Shown piece after piece: positions 44,236 to 56,439 of a stretch of DNA of 64,000 bases. Made by a program: the position numbers and the translations under genes. The notes under the pieces are model-generated. The model had not been told where the DNA came from. It searched no databases and worked only from the letters and a program-made list of their open reading frames with translations. The stretch spans positions 49,806,664-49,870,663 of the forward strand of contig CM054177.1 in assembly GCA_028829895.1 (NCBI GenBank), given 5' to 3'. The first letter of the stretch is position 1, and the number at the start of each line of letters is the position of its first letter. The stretch is from Sinotaia quadrata. Taxonomy: Eukaryota; Mollusca; Gastropoda; Architaenioglossa; Viviparidae.

Positions 44236-45596
44236 CAGCAAAATACTTGGAAAATGTTAAGTTTAAACTCTCAGGCTTACTTTCAGAAAAGACATGCATA
44301 ATTTGAATAAATTATAAAGGTTTTATTGAGTGACAAACATGCAGTGTTTAGGTTTTTACAGGATTTCCTATGCAGCAAATTTCCAAACCTAAACATATAA
44401 ATTAAAATAAATATTACTGTAATTTTCTAGTGTAAAAACTACTGTTATTGTTTTGTGTAGCATAATAAATGAAAATTCAGTTATAAATGGGTAGAAAATG
44501 TTTTTGCACTCAAAAGAAAATATTTTAAAGATTTTAAAACCATTTCATGTACTATTTGCAAATCACTCTGGAATATAAGCATGTTATTTGTGAAGAAGTG
44601 TTATTCTTAACAGAAAAATAATGTTCAATGAGCACTTTGACAAGCAGGAGAATATGACCAAGAGTAATTCAATGGCAAATATGTGCCAATAAATTGTGGT
44701 AAGCAGAAGTCACTGAGACAAATTATCACAGCTTTAACATTAACCATAATTATAATTCCACTATAAAATTACCAAAAGTTATTTACAATTTTATACAGTT
44801 ATAATATTTTTATATGCAATTCAAGCCTCTAGAAAAACATTTGAACAAGAGTTTGTGTATGTAACCCTGTAACCTGATTTATATCATAAATGCACCCTCA
44901 TTATTAATAAAGTAAAATCATACAATTTAATTATTTCTAATAAAACTTGCTCACCATTAAGCAAATAAAAATTAATGAAGAGAATATTTAGTTAAAAAAA
45001 AATGTATATTACAGTGCAAATATGACAACTTCCTAATCACTTTTTCTTTTAATTTAAAAAAATACTGTGTATACGAAGTGTAAAAAGCAGATGAATGGTC
45101 AAATGTACTTCCTGTTATTAGCTATAATATTCAGTCTCTATAGCATTTCTTTAATCAAATTCAGTTGAAATTTTTTTGAGAACACAATATTAAGAGTACC
45201 CAGATATAAATCTGCTACTAATGCATAATACAAATGGTAAAACAAAAGATGAAAAACTGTTAACTGAATAAAGATAATAATAAATAAATCATTTCCTGCA
45301 AGCAACTTTTAAGAAAAGACTTCCTATTCTTGGATAAGCTTTTCATAATTTTCATTTAATATCTTAGTTGTGAATTAATATTTGTGCTATTAATAAATTA
45401 GCAGTTAATTAATTACTTGGTCAATTAAAAATGCCTAAGACATTTGAAGAAAAATGCTATATTACATTTAAATGGAAACGTTTCATTGAGAAGCCTAACT
45501 TCAAACCAGAAATAAAGGACACAAAGTATGTAAATGGACTTGGACACTGAATATTAAGAATTTTTCCCAAGTTTTTCACTCAGATAAAATTCAGTT
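44236..45596. other. 3' flank of the disordered-protein gene
   Basis: Would hold the 3' UTR of the minus-strand gene. A variant polyadenylation word (ATTAAA on the minus strand) lies at about 45355-45360. No other feature is seen. Confidence 0.3.
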
Positions 45597-45637
45597 TCAA
45601 GTTGGAGAGGCCGGCAGCAGCACTGAGTCATCTTCAT
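45597..45637 (-). CDS. Disordered-protein gene, proposed last exon
   Basis: GTTGTGCTTTCAG is a good acceptor. G from the exon at 48358 plus AT gives Asp, then EDDSVLLPASPT and TGA. The phase matches, and an acidic, Ser/Pro C-terminus suits the rest of the protein. The exon is short, so chance is possible. Without it the transcript would have to splice elsewhere. Confidence 0.6.
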
Positions 45638-45649
45638 CTGAAAGCACAA

Positions 45650-45850
45650 CACCAAAATCAATCAGATTTTTAACCAATGAACATCAAAATGCATTCATCA
45701 AAATCCCATGCTATTACCAATGAACATCATGCTGCATTCATCAAACAATCCCATGTTATTATAATTATTAGCCAATAAACATCAAACTGTATTCAGCACA
45801 ATCCCACACTATTAATAAATGAACATATCAAATTACATTCATTATGCAAA
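45650..45850. repeat. About 45-bp degenerate repeat
   Basis: Four units of CCAATGAACATCAAACTGCA then TTCATCAAAATCCCATGCTA, just upstream (transcript sense) of the last exon. Confidence 0.8.
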
Positions 45851-46259
45851 CTGATGGTTTATTCAAATGCTATGCAAATTTGCCATACATTAGCTTCACT
45901 TTGTAATATTTTTTAACTGGAAGTTATACTTGTGGTTGCTTGCGACCAAGATAGAGAGATATTAAGTAACCACAAAGAAATCTGACAGGATCTTTTTTTT
46001 CTATATTATAGAAGATATTTTGATGGCAAAATAATATTACCTAAAACAAAATCCTAAAGTTATTGAAAGGAAACAGACTGAAAAAGGAAACAGACTGAAA
46101 AAGTCAGAGAATAGATTTTTTTTTTTGAGTTGAGGGAAATGTAAAATACATAGAAAGAATACAGTAATCTTTGCAATATATGAGGGATAGATTCCACAAA
46201 ATGTTTTGAACATATTATAAGAAAGTAAATTAATGCCTGTCTGTCGATATGCATGACTA

Positions 46260-46665
46260 TGTCATGTCATATTTGTCCAATTTTGTGATATATCCACTTA
46301 TGACATCATATATATATGTATGGATATATCACAAATTATATAATATATATATATCCAGGACACAATATCCAGTTTTATATACTTAAACCTTTACATGGTT
46401 GTATATCCAGGTAATATATCTACAAGTGACCTTGTATCCAGTTTATACTTCCCTGATGTCACACTGGACTGTATATGCAGGAATATATGTGTGATGTTAT
46501 ATCTGTATTCTGACATCTAGTTGTACAACTATGAACATCTTAGTGTATCATATGTTTACCTGTGACTTCAAACCCAGTTTTACATTTGTGAACATACATA
46601 CATCAAACTGCATTCGTATACAATTTTACATTCCTGTGGCTTCACTAGGGCATATAACATTAATG
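46260..46665. repeat. AT-palindrome and degenerate repeats
   Basis: ATATATATGTATGGATATAT and the related block ATATATATATCC at 46300-46360 can fold back on each other. Loose units with TATATCCAG and TTGTATATCCAG follow to about 46660. Confidence 0.6.
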
Positions 46666-47329
46666 TCAAAATTATTTTAACTCATGCATGCTGGATCCTA
46701 TATGTTAGAAAGGAAACACATTCCATTTATGCTCTTGACAATGAGGCAAGCAAATAATTCTATTATTCTGATTTGACGATATCACTTTAATGTCTTGTCT
46801 AGTGCTTTCCCTAACAAACTGTTGTAAAGAAATTCGAAACAAATATTATTTTTTTTAAAGCAAAAGTAGGAATGAAAATTTTTCCTCATGGGTAAAAGTA
46901 GGTCATAAAAATTAGACTGTCAAGGTTAAAAAGACAAAATAAAACCTCCACTGCACTAAGTCTACCAAAGATAAGCACAATATAAGTAAGAATCCAGTTT
47001 CTAACAAATACTATAACAAGCGTAAGGACAAAGACAATGATTTGCACAACGCTTAGCCATTCACTCTAGTGATGGCAAAGGCAGCAGTGAGGAATGCAAT
47101 CTTCAAGACATTTCCATATTACATAATCAAATGTGGGCGAATTTACATTAGTAAAGCTTTATAATTGATTGATAAGTGTTTACATTTAACAGGGATGAGA
47201 CATGGTCCAATATTTGTTCTTACAAATTACTTTTCACATTAACCATTGCTCAAAATAGTAATACTTAGTTTCTTACTCCACATGGTCTCATTGAAATTTA
47301 TTCTCACTTTGTTTCATAGGGAGCTCATG
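46666..47329. other. Intron, no feature seen
   Basis: Intron of the minus-strand disordered-protein gene. Mixed AT-rich sequence. Confidence 0.4.
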
Positions 47330-47545
47330 TTTACTAAGGCTGGAATCATGTGTGCATGCTCTTCCCTGAGTAAGCATCTTGTGTGCATGTTCCACCCTTA
47401 GTAACATCTACCTTGTGTGCATGTTCCACCCTTAGTAACATCTACCTTGTGTGCATGTTCCACCCTTAGTAACATCTACCTTGTATGCATGCTCTCCTCT
47501 TAGTAAACATCTTTTATGCATGCAGGCTCTCTCCTGAGTAAACAC
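47330..47545. repeat. 34-bp minisatellite, about five copies
   Basis: GTAACATCTACCTTGTGTGC then ATGTTCCACCCTTA repeats at 47401, 47435 and 47469. Diverged units flank these. Confidence 0.9.
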
Positions 47546-48357
47546 TTTCACTGATTCTGGGTTTCATAATTAATCTTATCTGTCTTTTACTTACATAATC
47601 AAATGTCTTTAATTTTTGCAAACAGCAATGTGTCCTAAAAGAATAACAATGAATCCTGAAATAACAATTTTGTTTTAAGGTCAGTGAATGACTGCATATG
47701 GGTCATGAAGCTTCTCTCTAAATTGTTATAATCAAAGTATTATAATCATGTTTATCTATTTTTTAAATTGTTAAAATATAAACATACAAATTTTAGTTCT
47801 TGAAAATACAAATAATATTAATGATAATGCTTTGTATTTAACTTTCACTAAAAATCCAGAACTGAAAAGTAAAAACATCACTTAATACATTTATTCACTG
47901 GGAAAAATACTGATCAGCACATCTAATATTACAACTATGTGAATACAAATACATTAAAAACTCAATATATTTAAAATTCCATTATGTATTAATGTGTTTC
48001 ACTTCAAACATGCAAGAAAATCTAAAAATAAGGCTCCGGTTGGTTTTTTTCTTCGGTAAACCCTTGCAAACTTTGAGAACTACAAATTCTTTGTTAACAA
48101 TAAACAGTCTTAAAATTTGACTTCTTTCAAAAGAAAGAATTTACAAAATATACACCAAGAGCAAACATGCACACAAATATACAGAACTAAGGAGAGCATG
48201 ACACCTCTTGAAAAATAAGTTGGAGATGGTACATACCCTTTAAAAATGGCAGTAGAGGTATAAAAAAAACAAAGAAAATCTGAAGTGACCACAAAAAATG
48301 AGACTATGGAAATTCTGTTCTTATATGATAACTTAAGAAAATTCACACACTACTTAC
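47546..48357. other. Intron, no feature seen
   Basis: Intron sequence of the disordered-protein gene. Nothing recognised. Confidence 0.4.
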
Positions 48358-48408
48358 CAAAAATGTCTTTGTCTTTTGATATATCTGTAAAATCATTGAG
48401 GCTGCTAT
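48358..48408 (-). CDS. Disordered-protein gene, fifth visible exon
   Basis: TTAATTTTATTTACAG acceptor and TTTG|GTAAGT donor bound a 51-base exon. G of the preceding exon plus AT gives Asp, then SSLNDFTDISKDKDIF and one base left over. Acidic and polar like the rest of the protein. Confidence 0.78.
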
Positions 48409-48945
48409 CTGTAAATAAAATTAATTGAAAAAGAGAATACAATATCTCTCATACTGCATCATGCATCAAAATGCATCACAACATTAGCATATCTTTATTA
48501 CAGCTAAAATATTATACCCTCTACACATATCTGAACAATTCCTGCTTACTTCTGAACACATATACTAGTTGAACTTTTATTTAACGCCAATCAACAAAAT
48601 GGGAGCAAGAAGAATAATTTGCAATTTGCAACCACTATGAGTCACTATAGCACTTACTATTAAAGAAAAACACTCCCATTTTGTCCTTGTTCAGAAATAT
48701 ATTAAGGAGATGAATTGACTGAACCTACGTAAAGTTCACTACTGAAAGGCAAGGCAGGGATATTTTTTCCACATACAATTTGAATCTAAAAATATAAATA
48801 ATGAAAAGGCAGAAATAAAAGTTGTTGTAACAAAAGTGATTGGTTTCAAAACAAAGATTTAAAATTGCATTATATATAATTACAAATTAAAAAATTACAG
48901 CAATTAGTTTGTAAGCAAGACAATTTAACACTGTATCCAACTTAC
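48409..48945. other. Intron, no feature seen
   Basis: Intron between the fourth and fifth visible exons. Nothing recognised. Confidence 0.4.
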
Positions 48946-50571
48946 CAAACAAGAGCAGATTTGAATTCACTGTTGTTGCAGTTCTTTCATTATCCCTGTC
49001 ATTAATAATTCCCCCCTTCCTATGGTGACTGCTGTCTGCTTTGTTTTCAGAGAGAACACTTAATGCTTGTGCTTTCATTTCCTGCAATTTACTTAGGCGT
49101 GCTGCAATGTCCTCTGTGGAGATATCTTCCCAAATTTTTTGATGATTTTCTTTTGTGTATGTGTTAAAGTTAGAACTAAGGCCACCTGAGCAGGGCAATT
49201 CACAGTGACTCGTTTTGGATGAACTCTCAGCAACCTGTTGTCTCGCTTGCATCTTTACTTCAACAACAAGTCCATTTTGCAGTGGAGTGAAGGAGTCATC
49301 CAAACTCCATGTACCTGCAAATCCATCGTTATAGCTACCTTGTAGAAACTCTCTGGAAATGTTTGAATTGTAATCAGAAGACATCTGTTTTGTGGGTGAA
49401 TCAGATGCACTATGATGAGCAGCAAATTGTTTTTCATCTATATGATGATTCATTGCAATGACAGAATTTTCTGTTTGCAACTTCTGCTGCCCACTGCTTT
49501 GCTTTGTATTCTTTCTTCCTGCAATCTCATCAAACAAAGACAAACCACTGGAACTTGTAGGAATACATTCTTGTGTACAATTATCTGACTGCTGGTCAGG
49601 TGCTAATCTGCACTCAGAAGTGAACAATTTTTCTAAGTCTACCAAACTACCATGAGAATTATTTGTGGAACCTGGCTGAGTGTCAGAAGATTGTGGTGGT
49701 GAGAAGGCTATAAGTGGGATCTGATGATTACCATTTGACTTAAGGGTAGAATCATATTTTCCCAAGTCCCTATCTTGAAAAGGCACAGGGGTCTTAGTTT
49801 GAAATAAGTCATCCATGTCCATTTCATATGATGCACTGCTCCCCATAGGTTGCAAACGTTTTGTGATAACTGACTCAGCAAAATCAACATCATCATCATA
49901 CAAAGCAGATGTCCGTTCCTCCCAGTTGTTCATTTTATCACCACCACATTCTCCTTCGCTGGAGTTTTCTGCTTCAAAGGAAAGTGTAGAATTTAGTGAT
50001 GTTTCAATTTCCTCTTTAGTTAAAGACCTATCTATTGTGTCTGCTTTTTGCTTTGATCCTTTCATTAAAGAACTCTTTCTACTGTCTGTTTCTTTTGTTG
50101 AAGAGCTTTCAATTTGTTCAATCTTCTCTGAATCTTCTAAGGATAGTCTCTTGGTTTGTTTTCTTTCCAGTGCATCAGCTATGTTGGAAGCTAAAGGAAA
50201 ATAATGATCTTCACTGGTTGCTTCAATCATATCTGAATGTGAACAATTTTGCAAATATTCACTACTTTTAAATGCTGATAATGATATACTAGATTTTATT
50301 TTCTCTTTTGTTTCATCCAGAGTTGCATCAGACATTTCTTTTCTTTTCTCCTTTATTCCATCAATTACAAATGATGAGTGGGTTTGGTCAAGTGAATTTT
50401 TTTTATCAGTAAAATTACTTTCATGGAAAGTTTCACTTGATAATGAGTCTGATTCAGTTGAAATAGTCTTAGATTTGTGTGTAGAAGGAGAAACTTGTTG
50501 GCTGACAGGGGATGACCTGTCGCTGTGAGGAGAACTTTCCTTGCCATTATCTCTGGTAGTTTTTAGTTTTT
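48946..50571 (-). CDS. Disordered-protein gene, large central exon
   Basis: TTAAATTCTTCTTGTAG acceptor and TTTG|GTAAGT donor bound a 1,626-base exon without stops (542 codons). G of the previous exon plus AA gives Glu, then KLKTTRDNGKESSPHSDRSS. It is rich in Ser, Glu, Asp, Asn and Lys, low in hydrophobics and very probably disordered. Near its end DIAARLSKLQEMKAQALSVL could form one short coiled coil (about residues 490-512 of the exon). No enzyme motif, signal peptide or membrane segment is seen. I do not recognise the family. Long Ser-rich proteins with a short coiled coil are common among centrosome, ciliary and adaptor proteins, but that is only a comparison. Confidence 0.85.
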
Positions 50572-51309
50572 CTACAAGAAGAATTTAAATATAAAAGATT
50601 ACACAAGATAACTAATTCTGTTGTGGATATATCATGTCAAATGTCGAGAATTTAAATTAGTTAAAGTAATGGGAATTTTTATTTACCTTGTTTACATTAT
50701 TAGTTTTAATATGGCTCAATTATTATTATATTTCTAAAATGTAAAATACCATACTATATTAATGTTTGAAAATAGTTAAATAATCTAATATCTGATGCTT
50801 CTATATCACATACATAAATTAATTAAACAACAAAAAAAATGTAAACATTAATGAGCAAACTATAAATATTAAATATAAACATTAAAATGTAATAAGTCTA
50901 GAACAGAAGAATGAATAGCTTACTTAAATTGTTAGTAATAATAATAATGAAAAATAAAGTTTTGAATTTATTGCAGTGTTAAAGATTAATAAATCAAATT
51001 TTCTAATTCTCTAATTAACTAATTTAAACTCCATCAATCTCACAATTTATATACATGTATTTAAAAACTATATATTTTTCTTTTGGTATACAATCACATT
51101 ACAATAGTACTATTGTTAAAGTAATTAATTTATATGAGTAGCCAAATATATTCAATACTGGAATTAAAACATTGAAGGCTGCTAGATCAGTAGTGATTAA
51201 GATATTATTTAGAAACAACCAAAGTCTAAAATGATTTGATGTCCACTAATGATTTATATTAGTGTAAGCTATAATTAAAATAAAATAAAAGAATGTAAAA
51301 GCTGCGGTC
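50572..51309. other. Intron, no feature seen
   Basis: Very AT-rich intron sequence, right of the central exon. Confidence 0.4.
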
Positions 51310-53160
51310 AGATTAGTTTCCCTTCCTCAGAATTTTGTTTTCACCTTGTTGTAATTTTGGCACCCATTTCAGCTCTTGTAGAAAACATTTTCTTACCGTC
51401 TTATAGTTCCACAGGCATATAGCCCTCTCTTCAGCAAATCTTCCATAAAAAAAGTTGCCGAAAAAATAACTCTTGCTAAATCTGCTGACAGCTGTGTCAC
51501 AACACAATGACCAGGTCCATTAAGCACTGGCTGGGGGATTTTCACCGCCAAGTAAATTTCGAACTTGCACAAATATGAAGTTTCACTGTTGCAGAGCATC
51601 CACACTTTGATACCACACTTGATTGGTTTTGATGGCATGTACTGTAGGTATGCAAGATGCCCAGTAAAATGAATCACTGATTAGTCTATTGCCAAATGAT
51701 GCACAGGTATGAATGTAGCAGCAAATGTAGTTGTCAAAGCATCCATCACTCCTTTCACTTTGTATGTGGTGAAAGTTCGGATCTCCTCTAGTTGGCTCTG
51801 CACATCTGTCATCTGAAGTTATGAAGTCAGGCTGGTAAACAATTTCTGGCAAAGATCGATTTTATGCCAACATTGCCAATAATAGGATCTGCAGACCAGT
51901 AGAAATCAACCTATTGTTACTGGGACAGGCCCATCAAAATATTGTATGCAATATATGCTTTCATCTCCTCGAATACTGTCTGCTCAAAGTTTGCACAAGT
52001 ATGGGCATCTTACTGAAATAAGTGTATCTATTGGTGTTGCAGATGATGTCCACAAAGTTTGCACAAGTAAGGGCATCTTACTGAAATAAGTGTATCTATT
52101 GGTGTTGCAGATGATGTCCACAAAGTTTGCACAAGTATGGGCATCTTACTGAAATAAGTGTATCTATTGGTGTTGCAGATGATGTCCACAAAGTTTGCAC
52201 AAGTATGGGCATCTTACTGAAATAAGTGTATCTATTGGTGTTGCAGATGATGTCCACAAAGTTTGCACAAGTATGGGCATCTTACTGAAATAAGTGTATC
52301 TATTGGTGTTGCAGATGATGTCCACAAAGTTTGCACAAGTATGGGCATCTTACTGAAATAAGTGTATCTATTGGTGTTGCAGATGATGTCCACAAAGTTT
52401 GCACAAGTATGGGCATCTTACTGAAATAAGTGTATCTATTGGTGTTGCAGATGATGTCCACAAAGTTTGCACAAGTATGGGCATCTTACTGAAATAAGTG
52501 TATCTATTGGTGTTGCAGATGATGTCCACAAAGTTTGCACAAGTATGGGCATCTTACTGAAATAAGTGTATCTATTGGTGTTGCAGATGATGTCCACAAA
52601 GTTTGCACAAGTATGGGCATCTTACTGAAATAAGTGTATCTATTGGTGTTGCAGATGATGTCCACAAAGTTTGCACAAGTATGGGCATCTTACTGAAATA
52701 AGTGTATCTATTGGTGTTGCAGATGATGTCCACAAAGTTTGCACAAGTATGGGCATCTTACTGAAATAAGTGTATCTATTGGTGTTGCAGATGATGTCCA
52801 CAAATAGTGCTTCAAGAAATAACAAAGAAAAATAATCCAGTGCTGTTGCAGTTATAGCATCCAATCCATCTGGAAACACACTCCTGTACTGGTTGAATTA
52901 AAATCATTCACAATAAATGGTGTATAAAGATGTGCAGTCCATTCATTGTCAGTTTGAATCTCTGGGTCTGGATCTACTTCTATGTTGGAGTCTAGTTCAC
53001 TACTATTGCTGTCCTGATTAAAAACAATATCACTTTCATTCTCACTATCACCTGTATTCAAATCATGATCTGTCTGAATCTGAAACCTATAAAATGATCT
53101 TTCTTCACTGGATCGAAGAAAAATTGATAGAACTGAGCACATGACATCGCTTGATTCAGA
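51310..53160 (-). mobile_element. Degenerate piggyBac-like transposon
   Basis: Minus-strand blocks match piggyBac transposase order. First is an acidic N-terminus (DLNTGDSENESDIVF, SNSSELDSNIEVDPDP) at 53142-52852. Then comes a conserved core at 51677-51310: LAYLQYMPSKPIKCGIKVWM, LCNSETSYLCKFEIYLA, ATFFMEDLLKRGLYACGTIR, RKCFLQELK. The QYMPxKPxKxGIK and ACGTIR signatures are characteristic of the piggyBac DDE domain. Frameshifts, stops and a 0.8-kb minisatellite in the middle show it is dead. The C-terminal Cys-rich end is missing. No terminal repeats or TTAA sites were identified. It sits in an intron of the disordered-protein gene in the same orientation. Confidence 0.78.
51985..52804. repeat. 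68-bp minisatellite inside the piggyBac remnant
   Basis: Twelve almost identical units of CACAAAGTTTGCACAAGTAT, GGGCATCTTACTGAAATAAG, TGTATCTATTGGTGTTGCAG and ATGATGTC. The very low divergence between copies indicates recent expansion. The 68-bp length is not a multiple of three, so it breaks the transposase frame. Confidence 0.96.
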
Positions 53161-53419
53161 ACTGCTATGACATGTCTGATGAGTGCTTTAGAACAAATGA
53201 AGGCCAGGATGGGTATAAACTTAAAAAAAATAAGCAGTGCCAGTTTACGTCATTAACTCATTTTTGTGTAGATATTTAAATATGAATTAAATGTTATTTC
53301 ATGAAAATGGTGTATTTCCTTCATTTTTAAGTGTATGTTTGTTGTTGACAACTTTTTTACTAATTTCAGAATTGTGCTAAGCACATTATTATAGTTTATT
53401 CATTTTAAAAAAAAAAAAA
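53161..53419. other. Intron, no feature seen
   Basis: Short AT-rich intron segment. Confidence 0.35.
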
Positions 53420-53800
53420 TCACAAGAAATTTATTGTTTTTCCAGGAGTAAAGATAATATTAAAAATACACAGCAGAAATTTACTGTTACCTAGCACTAA
53501 AGATAATTTAAAATTCACAGATGAAATTCTGTTTTCCTAGCAGTAAAGATAATATTAAAAATCACTGTTGAAATTTACTGCTTTCCCAGAATTAAAGATA
53601 ATATTAAAAATTACAGCATTAATTGTTTTTCCCGCACTAAGGATAATTTTAAAAATCACAGCAGAAGTGTAGTTTTCCTAGCTCTAAGGATAATTTAAAA
53701 TATCACAGCAGAAATTTATTGTTTTCCTAGCACTAATGCAGAAATTTATTGTTTTTCCAGCATTAAGGAATAATTTAAAAAATCAGATGAAATGTACTTT
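53420..53800. repeat. About 47-bp repeat, eight copies
   Basis: Units of AAAGATAATATTAAAAATCA then CAGCAGAAATTTACTGTTTT and CCTAGCACT, with drift. Confidence 0.88.
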
Positions 53801-54197
53801 TTCTCTAACACTTATCACCCACGGATGTGGGCAGGTATAAAATAGTGTGGATAGTTTCATATCGTTAAAAAGCAATTATAATAGTAGTAGTTATGTAATC
53901 AAACATTTAGATAGGAAGACATTTAAAAAATGCATTAATATGACACTTCTACAGTATAAAATGAGAGCAGTAAAAAAAAAAGAAGAAGCAAACAAGCAAA
54001 ATGATGAAACTGTAAAACTGGTTACAAAACAAAAGTGATATTAAAAAACAAAATGATTATTATGCTGAACCCACAAGCCTAAACACTATTACAAGGTTGA
54101 TTTTTAAAATTAATATAATCCATATCTATTTTCTTGCTCTGTCTTATACAAAATAAAAAAAGCAAATATCATAAATGCTGCATGAATATCTACCTAC

Positions 54198-54293
54198 CTG
54201 GACTGGCTGAAAGGATTTCTTTCCACATACGGCGTATATCCTTTTCCAAAGGACTGCGATGAATGATGTCATGACTTTCAAATATGCTCTCAC
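54198..54293 (-). CDS. Disordered-protein gene, third visible exon
   Basis: CTTTTTTTAATTAG acceptor and CCAG|GTAGGT donor bound a 96-base exon. A from the previous exon plus GT gives Ser, then ESIFESHDIIHRSPLEKDIR and RMWKEILSASP, one base left. It is the least polar piece, likely a short helix (EKDIRRMWKEIL). Confidence 0.82.
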
Positions 54294-55479
54294 CTAATTA
54301 AAAAAAGAGTTAAAGCAGTTTATACATGCAATTTATGACAGTTATTAATTAGTGAGAGACAAATCAACTTTTCCTAAAGAACAGTATTATATTTAGTGGT
54401 TGTGTTCTGAAGCTGTAAGCACCTCACCCCCACCCAATGAATTTATCTAACTACATTTTTTGTTTGTGTCAGTGGCATTACCAATACTCCTACTGTTTAT
54501 GTTAAAAATCTGATTGAGTGCTGGATGAATGGATGCTTTCCAAAGATTAAGATTTCTAATGCAATATAAAGTAAAATTTATTAAAAAATAAATAGCAAGT
54601 GTAGTGATTAAGTGATTAATAATTGTGTTTCAAATAGAACAAATATAAATAAGTACAATTTAATTCAAACATTGTTTCAGTAACCAAAAAAAAAGTATTT
54701 CCAATTTATGACAGGTGGGGTAAATCAAATCCAACTCTTAACACCCAGTCAAAACAAATGAGTTTTTCAAAATGATTTTAACTGGTGACTTTACATTATT
54801 GCGATCAATACAAATATACTATTTTAAAAATTATTTTGTCTTCTGTGGACCAAATGTAATGAAGATACAGACAATTTTTGGGAAATATATTAAATTAGCT
54901 ATCCCATTTTTCATCATTTTGAAGGGAGTAAGAAAAAGACCTGAAGTATAATTTGAAATAGGTATTCTTCAATTTCAAATTCAGTTTAATTTCTTCACTT
55001 ATCCACTTTTTAACCAAGAGTGCAAATAAAAGCACTGCAACCACAAAGATGACATTTGTGAAAGGATGTACTGTCATGTTATCTCTTGTGGTTTTGAATA
55101 AAAAGGTCAAAAGTATACAGACAATCCTTGCGCTACATATGATTTATATAAATTCAATTATAAGTAAAAGTTTAACAAAAACTGGGGTCAGTATAGAAAA
55201 TTACTTGTCTACACTGGCATGGTGCATTATTTATCACGTTTTCTGAGTTTGTATCTTGACAGCATCAGGTGCATACCTTCCAAAAGTATTTGTGCCTTGT
55301 TAGCTTTCGTTTACAATACAACAAAAGCCTTTTCTGTTACAAGCATGAGAACAAAGTAGATATCATTCCAAGAATGCACACAAGAGATTGTGCACTAACC
55401 ATAAACAAATGCATATATAAACATAACATTGTTGCACTAAAATTGTGCATAAGCACTGAAATTTTGTATATGAGATATA
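54294..55479. other. Intron, no feature seen
   Basis: AT-rich intron sequence of the disordered-protein gene, up to the MITE. Nothing recognised. Confidence 0.4.
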
Positions 55480-56439
55480 CAGTTGTACTTCGCATAACAA
55501 ACACAATTCGTTCCAGCAGTACGTTCGTTATGTGAGGTGTTCGCTATGCGAAACACGATATCCCATAGACTTCTACAGGAAATCGTGCAATCCATTCCAC
55601 ATCGCTGAGAAAAATCAAAGAAATTAGAGGAAAATGAAGACAGGGCAATGTTCATGGGGGAAAACGCTAGTAAAGACAGGACAGTGTTCATGGGGGAAAA
55701 CGCTAGTAAAGACAGGACAGTGTTCATGGGGGAAAACGCTAGTAAAGACAGGACAGTGTTCATGGGGGAAATGCTAGTAAAGACAGGACAGTGTTCATGG
55801 GGGAAACGCTAGTAAAGACAGGACAGTGTTCATGGGGGAAAACGCTAGTAAAGACAGGACAGTGTTCATGGGGGAAACGCTAGTAAAGACAGGACAGTGT
55901 TCATGGGGGAAAACACTAGTAAAGACAGGACAGTGTTCATGGGGGAAAACGCTAGTAAAGACAGGACAGTGTTCATGGGGGAAACGCTAGTAAAGACAGG
56001 ACAGTGTTCATGGGGGAAAACGCTAGTAAAGACAGGACAGTGTTCATGGGGGAAAACGCTAGTAAAGACAGGACAGTGTTCATGGGGGAAAACGCTAGTA
56101 AAGACAGGACAGTGTTCATGGGGGAAAACACTAGTAAAGACACTCACTAAAGCAGGGTATGATGTTAGGTGTTGATGAGGTAAGATGTTAGGCGTTCATC
56201 AAAGCAAGGAAAAAAGGACAATCAACTGGGGACAAACACGCCCTGCCTTCATCTGAGCCACGTGAGACACGACTGGCTGGATTCGGCCATTTTTTCACGG
56301 GAAATGCAATGTTTTTGCAGTGTATGTACGGTTCGTTATGTGAAACAAGTTCGTTCTTTGAGTCACGCGGGCGTTCGCAGCAGCGTTCATTATGCGGATC
56401 GTTCATTCTGATTGGCATTCGTTATGCGAGGTACCACTG
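55480..56439. mobile_element. 960-bp MITE with CAGT termini, TA-flanked
   Basis: The left end CAGTTGTACTTCGCATAACA and the complement of the right end CAGTGGTACCTCGCATAACG form a near-matching terminal inverted repeat. The element is bounded by TA on both sides (55478-55479 and 56440-56441). TA target sites and CAGT ends fit the Tc1/mariner-pogo (Tigger) group. Subterminal parts also repeat TTCGTTATGTGA-type words. No transposase is encoded, so it is non-autonomous. Roughly half of it is an internal minisatellite. Confidence 0.85.
55640..56140. repeat. 35-36-bp minisatellite inside the MITE
   Basis: About fourteen units of AAAACGCTAGTAAAGACAGG then ACAGTGTTCATGGGGG. Units differ by one A in the AAAA run. 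Copies are nearly identical. Confidence 0.95.

Noticed and set aside
51985..52804. Regular direct repeats that might suggest a CRISPR array
   Set aside because: The repeats are contiguous 68-bp units with no unique spacers, in a eukaryotic intron.
55866..56175. ORFs on both strands across the MITE
   Set aside because: Repeat peptides of the 36-bp array; no transposase motif.
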